From positions 948,677-1,012,676 of the forward strand of contig BLAL01000020.1 in the NCBI GenBank assembly GCA_015698045.1: a DNA stretch of 64,000 nucleotides, read 5' to 3'. The position numbers were made by a program, and so were the translations under genes. Under the pieces are notes generated by a model. That model had not been told where the DNA came from. It made no database searches and saw only the letters and a program-made list of their open reading frames with translations. The stretch comes from Rhizophagus clarus. Lineage: Eukaryota; Glomeromycota; Glomeromycetes; Glomerales; Glomeraceae. Of the stretch, positions 1 through 10,069 are shown in pieces; positions within the stretch are counted from its first letter, which is position 1; each line of letters starts with the position of its first letter.

Positions 1-39
1 ATAAATAAAGATTTTTTTTTTAAAATTTTTAAAAATTTT

Positions 40-1640
40 TTTAAGAGATTTTGAGATTTCTAAAAGTTCGTATGGGAAGAGTTTTTATGGGATATTTTGA
101 TAAGATTTTTCAAGAGTTCGTATAGGAAGGATTATCTGATAGAAAATTTTTTTTTGAGAGATTTTCTTAGAGTTCATATAGAAGGGTTCATATGTGATTC
201 TTTGATAGAAAATTTTTTTTTAAAAGATTTTCTAAAAGTTTGTATAAGAAGGGTTCATATGGGATATCTGATAAAAAATTTTTTTTGAGAGATTTTCTAA
301 ATTTATATGAGAAGGATTCATATGGAAAGAGTCTGTATAGAATATTTTGATAAAGATTTTCCAAGAGTTTGTATAGAAAGGATTATTTGATAGAAAATTT
401 TTTTTTGAGAGATTTTCTTAGAGTTTGTATGGAAAGGTTCATATGGGATATCTGATAGAAAAATTTTTTTGAGAGATTTTTTAAGAGTCTATAGAAAGGG
501 TTCGTATAGGATTTTTTGATTAAAAAAATTTTTTTAAGATTTTTTAAGAGTTCATTTGAAAAGAGTTCATATGGGATATTTGATAGAAAATTTTTTTTTT
601 GAGAGATTTTTTAAGAATTCATATGGAAAGGATTCTTTGATAGAAAATTTTTTTAAGAGATTTCTAAGAGTTTGTATGAGAAGGGTTTGTATAGAATATC
701 TAATAGAAAATTAGTTCATATAGAAAGGATTCATATGGAATATCTGATAGAATTTTTTTTAAGAGATTTTCTAAAAGTTTATATGGAAAGGTTTGTATAG
801 GATATCTGATAAAAAATTTTTTTTTAAGAGATTTTCTAAAAGTTCGTATAAAAAGGGTTCGTATAAGATATCTGATAGAAAAATTTTTTTTGAGAGATCT
901 TTTAAGAGTTTAAATGAAAAGGGTTTGTATGGGATTCTTTGATAGAAAATTTTTTTTTAAGAGATTTTCTAAGAGTTCGTATGAAAAGGGTTCATATGGG
1001 AAATCTGATAGAAAATTTTTTTTTTTGAGAGATTTTCTAAGAGTTTATTTGGAAGGGTTCGTATGAGATTCTTTGATAGAAAATTTTTTTTAAGAGAATT
1101 TTTAAGAGTTCATATAGGAAGGATTCGTATATTTGTATGGGATATCTGATAAAAAATTTTTTTTTTGAGAGATTTTCTAAGAGTTCATTTGGAAAAATTT
1201 TTTGGGTTTGTATTGGATATCTGATATAATTTTTTTTGAGAGATTTTCTAAGAGTTCATATGGGAAGGGTTTGTATAGAATATCTGATAGAAAATTTTTT
1301 TTTTTGAGAGATTTTCTAAAAGTTCATTTGGAAGGATTCATATGAGATTCTTTGAATTCGTATGGGATATCTGATAGAATTTTTTTTTGAGAGATTTTTT
1401 AAGAGTTCATAAGGAAAAGGTTTGTATAGGATTCTTTAATAGAAAATTTTTTTTTGAGAGATTTTCTAAGAGTTCATATAGGAAGGGTTCATATGGGATA
1501 TTTGATAGAAAATTTTTTTTTGAGAGATTTTCTAAGAATTCATTTGAAAGAGTTTATATGGGATTCTTTGGATTCGTATGGGATATCTGATAGAATTTTT
1601 TTTTGGAAGATTTTCTAAAAGTTCATAAAGAAAGCATCAG
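40..1640. repeat. Degenerate ~65-bp tandem repeat array
   Basis: About 25 diverged units run through this stretch. Each has a T-run preceded by GATAGAAAA, then GAGAGATTTTCTAAGAGTT, then CATATGG-AAGGGTTCATATGGGAT. Two alternating variants end in ATATCTGATAG or TTCTTTGATAG, so the higher-order period is near 130 bp. Short open frames here merely translate the repeat. An isolated similar unit recurs near 4500-4590. Confidence 0.85.
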
Positions 1641-2230
1641 AAAAGTTATATCAGTTCAGATTTGTGGTGATCTGCGATTTTAGCAGATTGCCGCATTTTT
1701 TTAATGCAATTTTGTTAAGAATCTGTGCAATACTGCAAAAATTATTTTTTTATTTTTTTCAAAGATTTTTTTATGAAAAATTTGTGATAAACTCCAAAAT
1801 TGCAGATTTTTAAAAACACTTCATACAAAAATCTTTAAAGATTTTCACAATTTTCTTCTTTAATTTGATAAACTTTGCATGATAAACTTTGATAAGCTTC
1901 CAGTTTATTTTCTACACTTAATTTCCTTTAAGACACTTAAACTTTTTATTCGCAATACTTTAAGAAAACAATTTTTTTCAACATTTTTCATAAATATAAT
2001 TTTTTTTCAACACCTTTCAAAGAAATAAATTTTTTTCAACGTCTTTCAATTTAAAGTCTAAAAATACCATAAGAAAAAACTTTTTTTGTAGTTTTTTAAG
2101 CTTTGAAATTATTAAATAGACTTGCTATCTTTTCTATCTCCCTATAAGAATCATTTTATAGACCCTCTACAAAGACTAAATGTACTTTCGATGATGTTCT
2201 AGACATACGAATCATAAACGAACGTTAGCT
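1641..2230. other. AT-rich spacer, no gene seen
   Basis: I see no coding frame. The first ~120 bp is rich in words such as CTGCGATTTT and GCAGATT, which also occur (mostly on the other strand) at 4320-4500, so both may be remnants of one repeat family. The remainder is T-rich with short repeated phrases such as TTTTTTTCAACACCTTTCA. Confidence 0.5.
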
Positions 2231-4150
2231 AACGCTAGTTTTCAAAAGTAACCTTCAAAAAAAATTTTTTTTATTAATTTTATTTAACAAACGTCCATTA
2301 ACATTCGATTTTCTTTTTTGTAGGTCTGGAATACTGAAAAACAAGTTCCAGCCTCCATTTCGAAAATAAACTTTGAAATGTTTAATTTACTTTTATTTTG
2401 ATGAACATCGCTAACTAAGATTACTTTGTAGCCGATCAGCTTCTACGGTGTCATATAACCTAGAGATCAGTTGATAATCTAAAAAAATTCCCTTTTTTCT
2501 TTACTAGGGCTCTTCTGGACTTTGGAATTATTGAAGAATGAGTGAACAAAATTTATTTGTTTCAGCATTTCAAGCTGAGTTTTTGCTGAAAATCTTAGCT
2601 GGACTGCACATTTCGAAGGTATGGCCTTTGAAATAACTTTTTTTTATTAAATTAACTTAACAAACATTGATTAACATTTATTTATCTTTTTTTTAGGTCC
2701 AAAACACCAAACATACGGGCTCGGACTCTATTTTGAAGGTAACTTTAAAAAAAAATACCTTTTTTTTATTTTTATTTTTAATGAACGTTAATTAATGTTT
2801 GTTTCATTTTTCTTAGGTCCAGAACTCCAATTTGAAGCGGACTGAAGTATTTGAAGATGGAAATGATTTTTTTTTATATATTTTACAAAATGTTAATGTT
2901 TCATTTCATAATTCTTTTTTTTAGGTCCTGAACTTCATTTCGAAGTGCACTATAAGTAAAAAAAAAAGTTCTTTTTTTTGTATTTTAGGGAAATGTTAGT
3001 AACGTTTCGCTTTTCTTCTTTTTTTAGGTCTGGAACTCCTTTAGGGGCGGACTATGATATTTTGAAAGTATAATATCTGAAAATTATTATTTTTTTTATA
3101 TTTTATTTAAATGAACGTTACTAATGTTCATTTTTTTTATTTGTTAAGTCCGGAACTCCTTTAGAGGTGGATTACTGTAAGTAAAAAAAAAATAATTTTT
3201 TTTACTTTTATTTCAATGAACGTTAACTAATATTCATTTTCTTACTTTTTTAGTCTTAAAGAAGTGGACTGAGTTATTTCAAAGGTAAAAAAAACTTTGA
3301 AACAAATTTTTTTTTATATTTTTATTTTACAAAACATTACTAATGTTTCATTTTATTTTTTAGGTCTGGAACTCTAATTCGAAACAGACCGTAGTATTTT
3401 GAAGATAAAGAAACTTTGAAATATCTTTTTTTTATTATTTCAACGAATGTTAACTACTGCTCATTTTCTTTCTTTTTTAGGCCTGGAAAAAGCGGACTGT
3501 GGTATTTTGAAGGTAAAAAAACCTCGAAATAATACAAAATGAAACGAAACTAACGTTTCATTTTATTTTTCTTTTTTTTAGGTCTGGCACTCAAAGTGGA
3601 TTGAAGGTAAAAAAAAAATTATTTTTTCTTATTTTTATTTTAACGAATGTTAAATAATGTTCGTTCTCATTTTTTTTAGATGGATCCCATCTCGTGACGG
3701 ACCAGATATTATCCCGAAGATAAAAAAAAATTTTTTATTAATGAAACGTTAATTAACGTTTTGAATTCTTTTTTTAGATTTGCGTCTTTCTGAAGGCTTC
3801 TAGAGGAATTCAAAGGTATTTACCTTCAAAAATTTAAATTTATTATTTTTTTTAGATGAAACGTTAACTAACTGTTTTGTTTTTTATTTTATAAGTCATC
3901 GGCTTTTCAGACATTTACCAGATGAATTTCGAAGATTAAAATTTTGAAAAATATTAGTTTAGGTCTGCGGTTTTCTGACCTGTCTCTGGATAGAATTTCA
4001 AAGTAAACGGAATTTAATTTTTTTTTGTTTTTTTTTTATTTAATGAAACATTTACTGATGGTTTCGTTAGTTTTTTTTTGCAGGCATAGGAAACTGAAAG
4101 AAAGGTTCCAATCCTAATATAAAGGTAAAAACTTCGAAAACTCCATTTTT
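2230..4150 (+). repeat. Tandem array of micro-exon-like units (array 1)
   Basis: Some 15 diverged units of about 100-140 bp. A typical unit has a T-rich tract ending in TTTTTTTAG, a conserved ~40-nt core starting GTCTGGAACTC and containing GCGGACT..TATTTTGAAG, then GTAAAAAA, then an AT-rich stretch carrying a small inverted motif (AACGTTAACTAACGTT and variants). The core is thus flanked by sequences that look like a 3' splice site and a 5' splice site. Some cores are open in one frame and others carry stops, so there is no continuous coding sequence. It may be an amplified exon-intron fragment of a gene or TE, or a satellite that resembles one by chance. Confidence 0.6.
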
Positions 4151-4499
4151 TACATTTTTAACGAAACAGTGAAAGTAAAGAAAGAAAGGCCGGGAAATTT
4201 AGTGCATTTAATACCTGAAATAGTGTAGTTAATAGTGTAGTAAATTGATTTATTTGTAATGCTTTAATTAAATAAATTAAATAAATTAATTGATGTTAAT
4301 TAACAATAATAGTAATTGTAAATTGTCAAAAATTTTGAAAAATTTCGCAGATTTATTTTTGAAAATTTTCGCAGATTTTTTTGTGTTTGCAGAACTGCGC
4401 AGAAATCCATGAAATTTTTTAGTGCTGCACATCAGCATATCCTCAAATCTGCACAGAAATGGATTCCGCAAAATTGCACAAATCTGCAGACCAAAATTT

Positions 4500-4592
4500 T
4501 TCCCGATGAAGGGTTTCATATGGGATTTTTTGATAGAAAATTTTTTTAAGAGATTTTCTAAGAGTTTGTATGGGAAGGATTCATATGGGATA
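4500..4592 (+). repeat. Isolated unit of the 1-1640 repeat family
   Basis: Contains TTTGATAGAAAATTTTTTT, then AAGAGATTTTCTAAGAGTTT, GTATGGGAAGG and ATTCATATGGGATAC, matching the array at the left end of the window. Array 1 therefore lies between two stretches of this repeat, suggesting that it arose or was inserted inside it. Confidence 0.7.
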
Positions 4593-4697
4593 CACATTAT
4601 ACATAATATATTCAGAAAATTTTGGACTCAGAATTAAGCATAGTGCGAGCCAGAGTTAGATTTTGGCCTGCATTATAATCTACTAATTACATATATA

Positions 4698-4767
4698 TAC
4701 TGATATTTCGATGTACTGATACTTTTTCCCAAAACCAGAAGCATCGGTACATCAAAGTTTGACTGTA
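4698..4767. mobile_element. Short pogo/Tc1-like MITE relic
   Basis: The two ends form an imperfect inverted repeat: the left reads TACTGATATTTCGATGTACT and the right, on the opposite strand, TACAGTCAAACTTTGATGTA. The TACAGT-type start is usual for pogo/Tc1-like elements. About 70 bp long with no coding capacity. Family assignment rests only on the termini. Confidence 0.35.
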
Positions 4768-4939
4768 TATAATCTAAATAATATAATCTAGTAATTATCA
4801 ACATACATCTTTTAAAAAAAAAATATTAATTTAATCAAAAAATTAAATAATAAATAATAAAATAAATAAAAAAATATATTATAAAATTATAATATTAAAT
4901 AGTTTTTCTTTAGCCAGACTAAACAAAAATGATACAAAA

Positions 4940-5376
4940 ATGATAAATGAATGTATAAGAGTTATACAAAAAAAGGGGAGAGAAGGAAGAGTACAGGACC
5001 GACTCCCTAATACTTCCTCTATAAGCATTCATAGCATTCAAGAGAAAAATTTGACATGTTCACAATGCGCAAATGACAAGCACCCACAACAAAAAATAAA
5101 TAAACATATTCTCCAAAGCAACATAAATAATAACGACACACCAAACCACTATACCCTACCTTTCTTGCAAGATATAGATAGGTTCATACAAGGAGAAAGA
5201 CAACACTTTAACACAACAAATTTACGAACATTCCAAACTCTCACAATAGTTATGCATAACATTAATGGAGTAAAGACAAATGTCAACAAGCTGCATAACC
5301 TTATAATCACACTAGACTAGCATGATATTATTGGGTTAAACGAAACTAACATGACCAAAAAGAAAGGATCGTATAT
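4940..5376 (+). pseudogene. LINE ORF2 N-terminus, start of endonuclease domain
   Basis: Opens with a Met at 4940 and a ~90-residue basic leader containing a possible CxxC pair. It then enters an endonuclease-like segment with MHNINGVKTN, and, after an in-frame TAG at 5318, HDIIGLNETN. The N..E pattern matches the first catalytic motifs of LINE AP-endonucleases. The frame is cut at 5377 by the Tc1-type insertion and resumes at 9165. The start codon is a guess because no homologue could be aligned. Confidence 0.7.
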
Positions 5377-5464
5377 TATCGCCGTTTTCAGAAATATGTG
5401 TAATTCAAGTCACATGATGATCACTTGAAATTTAGTAAAAAATTTTTCTCGAATACAAAATTTT

Positions 5465-5745
5465 TATACTTTGCTAAGACAAACCGCGATTTTCTTTTTT
5501 CATATGAATATATTGCTTTATATAATACCTTAACATAAGTTTTATAACATATGAAAAGTTTTTTTGTCGCGAAACTTGCTAATATTTATAAGAATTTTTG
5601 CGAATTTTTAGCATTGAAAGTTTACGAGTATATTACAAGACAGTAAGTCGCTATAATAATACGCGATTTTTTTTCTTTCTATACAATATATTGCTTTATA
5701 CAAGACTCTAATATAAGTTTTATAATATATAGTTAGTTATTTTAT
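5465..5745 (+). repeat. Subterminal direct repeat in the Tc1-type element
   Basis: Two diverged copies, about 5485-5570 and 5660-5740, share CGCGATTTT followed by ATATTGCTTTATA, then a TAA.ATAAGTTTTATAA word. The same block appears on the minus strand at about 53440-53500 next to an orphan terminus of this family. Spaced subterminal repeats are known as transposase-binding sites in several DNA transposons; that role here is inference. Confidence 0.65.
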
Positions 5746-5906
5746 TGCGAAACTCATATATTTTGTTGAAATTCTTACAATTAGGGTATATTACATTGAA
5801 AATTTAAAGCTATTGCAGATTATTTTAGGGGTTTTATCGTATTTGATTTTATTTATTTATTATTCTTATTACTTTATTAAAATACTTAGCATTATTTCAA
5901 AAAAAA

Positions 5907-7073
5907 ATGGTAAAAACTTTAAGTAATGATATAAGATGGCGTATCATTTATCATCAACTTGATGGATTTTCTGCAAAAGAGACTGCAAGTAGACTTTATA
6001 TTGGTGTCTCTACTGTATATAAAATTAGAAGAATTTATGATCATTGGGATTGTGTAACTCATCCATTTAAAGGTCGTCAAGGAAGAAAAAAAACTTTGAG
6101 TCTTGCTGACTTAAATGTATTAATTTAATTTTTATTTAATTATTATTGTAAATTTATTTATTGATTTAACTTTATTATTACAGATTCTAGATTCACTTGT
6201 AAAAGATAAAAAAGATTGGTATCTTGATGAAATGGTTGATGAAATGGAAAGGTTAACCGGCAAGCTCATATCTATACCTACTTTATGGAGAGCGCTCAAA
6301 CATCTTGGAATGACGAGAAAAAAGGTTCTAAAAGATTTTAATCTATTCTTATTAAATTGTTTTAAATAAATAAATAATCAAATATTTTATTTTCCAGTTG
6401 CAAAAAGCTGCAAAAGAGAGGAGTGAGCTCTTACGCAGTGTTTTTATGTATAAAATAGGAAGTGAATTCAAGCCAGAACAACTTGTTTTTATTGATGAAA
6501 CGTCAAAAGATGAAAGAAGTTTATCCAGGGCTTATGGATATAGTATAAAAAATGTAAGGGTTGAAAAAAGTATTGTTTTTGTGAGAGGTAAACGGTATAC
6601 TATTTTACCGGCATTGACATTAGATGGATTCATAGCCGCCGATATCATAGAAGGAAGTTGTAATAAAGAAAGATTTCAGACATTTATTCTTACACAAGTG
6701 GTATGTTATTTATATATTTATTTTATTTATTTAAGATAATATATATTTATATTTAATTTTTTAGTTGCCTCAAATGAACAAATATCCAAATAAAAATAGC
6801 GTAATCGTGATGGATAATGCAAAAATCCATCATGATGAAAAATTAGTAGAATCAATTGAACAAATGGGATGTAAAGTACTTTATTTGCCACCGTACTCTC
6901 CAGATTATAATCCCATTGAAACAGCTTTTTCTGGAATTAAATCATGGCTAAAAAGAAATAGAATATTTGTAGAAAGTTGCACTGATCCCAAATATCCACT
7001 TTTTTTAGCATTGTCTTACGTAACACCTAGTATGGCAAAAGGTTATTTTAGCGAATCAATTTATTCATATTAA
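5907..7073 (+). CDS. Tc1/IS630-type DD34E transposase, four exons
   Basis: Proposed exons are 5907-6116, 6184-6324, 6398-6700 and 6765-7073, giving 320 residues. Every intron is GT..AG and joins in frame. The N-terminus is a helix-turn-helix (FSAKETASRLYIGVSTVYKI), expected to bind the element ends. The catalytic DDE core shows the first Asp in VFIDETS, the second in VIVMDNAKIH and the Glu in DYNPIETAFSG, with 34 residues between the last two, as in the Tc1 family. The LPPYSPDYNPIE block is the classic signature of this superfamily. The protein would cut and paste the element. Length is normal for the family and no inactivating change is visible, so it may be functional. Confidence 0.93.
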
Positions 7074-7147
7074 ATAATTTGATTTAATTACAGATTAATA
7101 AACTGCTAAAAAACTTTATTAATTGACCAAAAAAAATACAAAAAATG

Positions 7148-8958
7148 CTATTGTATAAGTTTTTTTGCTTCTTTAATCAAATTTAATCTACGTCCCATTA
7201 TTTCTATACCAAACTCATTTAATAAAATTTCAGGACTCATTTCTGCAATTTGTGATACAGTAATCTCCTCCTCTTCAAACTTTTGTAGAAAGTTTGTATA
7301 TTTGCTTTCACCATATTGTTTATCAAGTTGTTCTAAAAATTCCTTCATAGACAATTCAGAAAATTCTGTATTATTATTATTATTTAAAGTATCAAACTGT
7401 AAAGTTAAAGTATTTGACGAATTTAACGATAATAAATGTTGTGATGATTGATGTAATGGTGGGTATGATGGCGGATGTTGTGGTGGGTAAGATGGCGGAT
7501 GTTGTGATGGATGTTGTGATAGATGTTGTGGTGGATGTTGTGATGGATGTGGTGGTGGATATGGTGGCCATCCATAATAATAAGGATAAACATTCGGTGG
7601 AATATTATAATGTGAATAAGAATTTGTAGAATCATTATTTACTAATGTTGATGATGATGAATGATTTGATGATGAAATCTTTAAAGAATTTCCCATTCCA
7701 AAATTAGGATGTGGTGGCGGAGTTTCATAATCACAGTGATTCTTATGCTGTAAATAAAATTACTCGTTAGATAATAATAAAAAAAACAAAAAAAATTTAA
7801 AACTATTATTACAATTTCATCTGTCCACATGGATAAATGTAATGTAGTAAGTGGTAAATGTCTATTGTCTTTGACATAACAATATCCCGTTTTATGGATA
7901 TCACATCCATGCTTTTCTTTAAGTTTCTTATGAATTTCTCCTTTTATAAGGTCAATTTCGTTCAAATTTGCTTCTTTAGGAATGGAAATTTTCTTTTTTT
8001 GTTTTGAAGGTGGCGTAATTTCATTTTCTTCGTCTATAGATTCTTCATCATCATCTAATGTTAAATTTTTCTAATAAAAAAATATAAATAAATTAATATT
8101 ATTAAATAAGTAAATATATTTTTTAAGAAATATAAATACTTTTTTTCTTTTTGCCGTTTCTTTCTCTTGAATAGATGCAGTAATCAACAAAACCTTATTA
8201 GAGTTAGTTAATCTAGAATATTCTTTTATAAATTCTTCAAAATCTTCCTCTTCTTCTAAAATAGTACCAGCTCCTATACCTTTCTCTGATTTATATGATA
8301 ATTCATAATCAGTACGAACTAATAAACCAACTGCTTCACAAACTCTTTGTGATATCAATTCTTCAAATTCGTAGTAATCAACTGGCTTTTTTTCTAAAGT
8401 AATTGCCTTTGCTGGCTTGGTTAAATCAGGCGTTTTAATTACAAGTTTAAAGCGAAAAAACGAATCTGCATTAGGTATAACATCATCTATAGAAAACTTA
8501 TCAGATTGTTTTGTAATTATTTCACTTTTTCCATTTGTTGAAATCTGATTATTTTCTTGCGCAGGATCTTTATTTTTCTCATTTTTTTTATTATAAGTAT
8601 TTTGATCTCTAGTTAGTTGACTATTACATTTGGAACATAAAGTAAAATTAAATTTTTTTGAAAAATTAGAATTATATCTGTATAATTGACTACTAGAATG
8701 TAATAAAGCAGCTAATATATAATGACATCTATGAGGATTATATACACCATTTCTAACACTCCCAACTTGAGCCGTTTCTTTTTTTTTACTATTCGTTGGT
8801 TTAATAGTTTTATTACAACTACAATATTCAATTACTAGATTAACGTTACAGTAAAGACATTTTTGACATGAATAACAAGTTCCTATTTGATATTCTCTAT
8901 TTTTAACGTTTAAAGTTTCTGTTTTTTCATATTGTTCATAGTCTTTACAGTTACTCAT
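7148..8958 (-). CDS. Transposon-borne Cys/His, PB1-like and SAM-like accessory protein
   Basis: Exons on the minus strand are 8958-8140, 8070-7813 and 7747-7148, giving 558 residues; both introns (69 and 65 nt) are GT..AG and phase 0. Residues ~28-48 hold six Cys (C28, C31, C34, C37, C46, C48), followed by HRCH (76-79) and CSKC (108-111), a likely zinc-binding module. Residues ~167-262 resemble a PB1/ubiquitin-like beta-grasp with an acidic ILEEEEDFEEF stretch. A second Cys/His patch lies near HGCDIHKTGYC. A His/Pro/Gln-rich linker precedes a C-terminal ~65-residue SAM-like domain (FGIEIMGRRLNLIKEAKK). SAM and PB1 domains usually mediate oligomerisation. It lies wholly inside the Tc1-type element, so an auxiliary role in transposition or regulation is plausible. 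It could instead be a captured host gene. Confidence 0.8.
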
Positions 8959-9164
8959 TATAATATTTTTTGTGCGCGAAGCCGCGAAAAGTTAAATTTT
9001 TCGCGTTTGATAGTGATAATTGATAATCTAATAGCTGGCATGTGAAAATCTGGATAAATTTTATTGGATAATTTTAATTGTCACACAAAATTTCGAGTTT
9101 CGAATTTTTCACGTGGACTACTGATACAAAATAATAAATACACATATTTCTGAAAACGGCGATA

Positions 9165-9930
9165 ACAAACAGTTAACTAAAGGCGCAATAAAAAAACCTC
9201 CAACAAACACAAAGGTGCAGGAGTAGCTATATATTTCAATAAGAAATGGTTTAAACATGTTGGTAAGGTCGTAAACCTGTCAGAGAATATATTAATAGTT
9301 ACGTTGTTCTTTAAACAATGCAGAATCATAGTCATGCAGATTTACATGCCACCCAATGATAAAAATCAAAGAGATGAAGTCTCAAGTCAGCCAAAAATGC
9401 TCATTAAAGATTAACATTAACTACCTCAACATACTAGGAGATTTTAATACAGTAGCCGACTCAAAGCTAGACAAATCAGCTAAGAATAACACATATTGTT
9501 GAAACAAAATAATATACTATCTCAGCAGAAGAGACTTCATAGATGCGTACAGGGCTACGTATCTGCAAGATAAAGAATTTACATACTCAAACAAAAATAT
9601 CAGCACTAGAATCGATTATATTTGGCTCAGCCATAATTGGACTAACAAACTCTTAAACTGCAACATAATTGAAGTGGCAACGATTATGGCAAGTGATCAC
9701 AACGTAGTATCTAGCATATTAAACACTACCAATATTATTCATAACTGTAAAGAATCAGTTATTAAACATGATAGTAATGAACATATAATATATGATTATG
9801 ACAAAATGATGGTGGAAGGATGGAGAAAATATGAAAAAAAGACAAATGAACACTTCACTAATGAAGCATTAATGGCACTACTAGAACAGAAGACACACAA
9901 TCGTGAGAACATCAATTCCATATAGATTTA
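9165..9930 (+). pseudogene. LINE endonuclease domain, second part
   Basis: Continues the LINE after the Tc1-type insertion, in shifting frames. Recognisable pieces are KGAGVAIYFNKKWF, IIVMQIYMPPND, the LGDFNTV motif near 9430 and, in the last part, RIDYIWLSHNW followed by ASDHNVV near 9690. GDFN and SDH are conserved catalytic motifs of LINE endonucleases. At least one frameshift near 9390-9410 and further stops break it. Confidence 0.75.
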
Positions 9931-10069
9931 TATTAAAAATATAATACACTCATGTGCTAAAAGCACGATTCCACAAAAAAAGACTCATTTCAAGCAAAAC
10001 ATTAGAGTCAAGAAGGTACAGTGTCTTATTCCATCATACCTATACGTGCAACTGCAAAGACTCTGACTG

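Larger units (their letters stand above)
5379..9162. mobile_element. Two-gene Tc1/mariner-type DNA transposon
   Basis: A 3784-bp element with perfect 24-bp ends and TA duplication, inserted in the endonuclease region of the LINE. It carries two intron-containing genes in convergent orientation: a DD34E transposase (5907-7073, plus) and a 558-residue protein with Cys/His, PB1-like and SAM-like regions (7148-8958, minus). Their 3' ends are 74 bp apart. Both frames are free of stops after removing canonical introns, in contrast with the decayed host LINE, so the insertion is younger. Tc1/mariner elements normally encode only a transposase, so the second gene is unusual. Confidence 0.9.
5377..9164. 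repeat. TA target duplication and 24-bp terminal inverted repeats
   Basis: TA at 5377-5378 and 9163-9164 flank the element. The 24 bases 5379-5402, starting TCGCCGTTTTCAGAAATATG, are the exact reverse complement of 9139-9162. Beyond these the termini diverge, although both keep a CAC(A/G)TG-like word further in. Removing the element and one TA restores the host LINE sequence across the junction. Confidence 0.93.

Noticed and set aside
97..1590. Open frames of 60-70 codons
   Set aside because: They translate the degenerate 65-bp repeat (KNFFFERFSKSSY-like phrases) and are not independent genes.
7414..7635. Val/Met-rich plus-strand and His-rich minus-strand frames
   Set aside because: Shadows of the Pro/His-rich repeat in exon 3 of the accessory gene.
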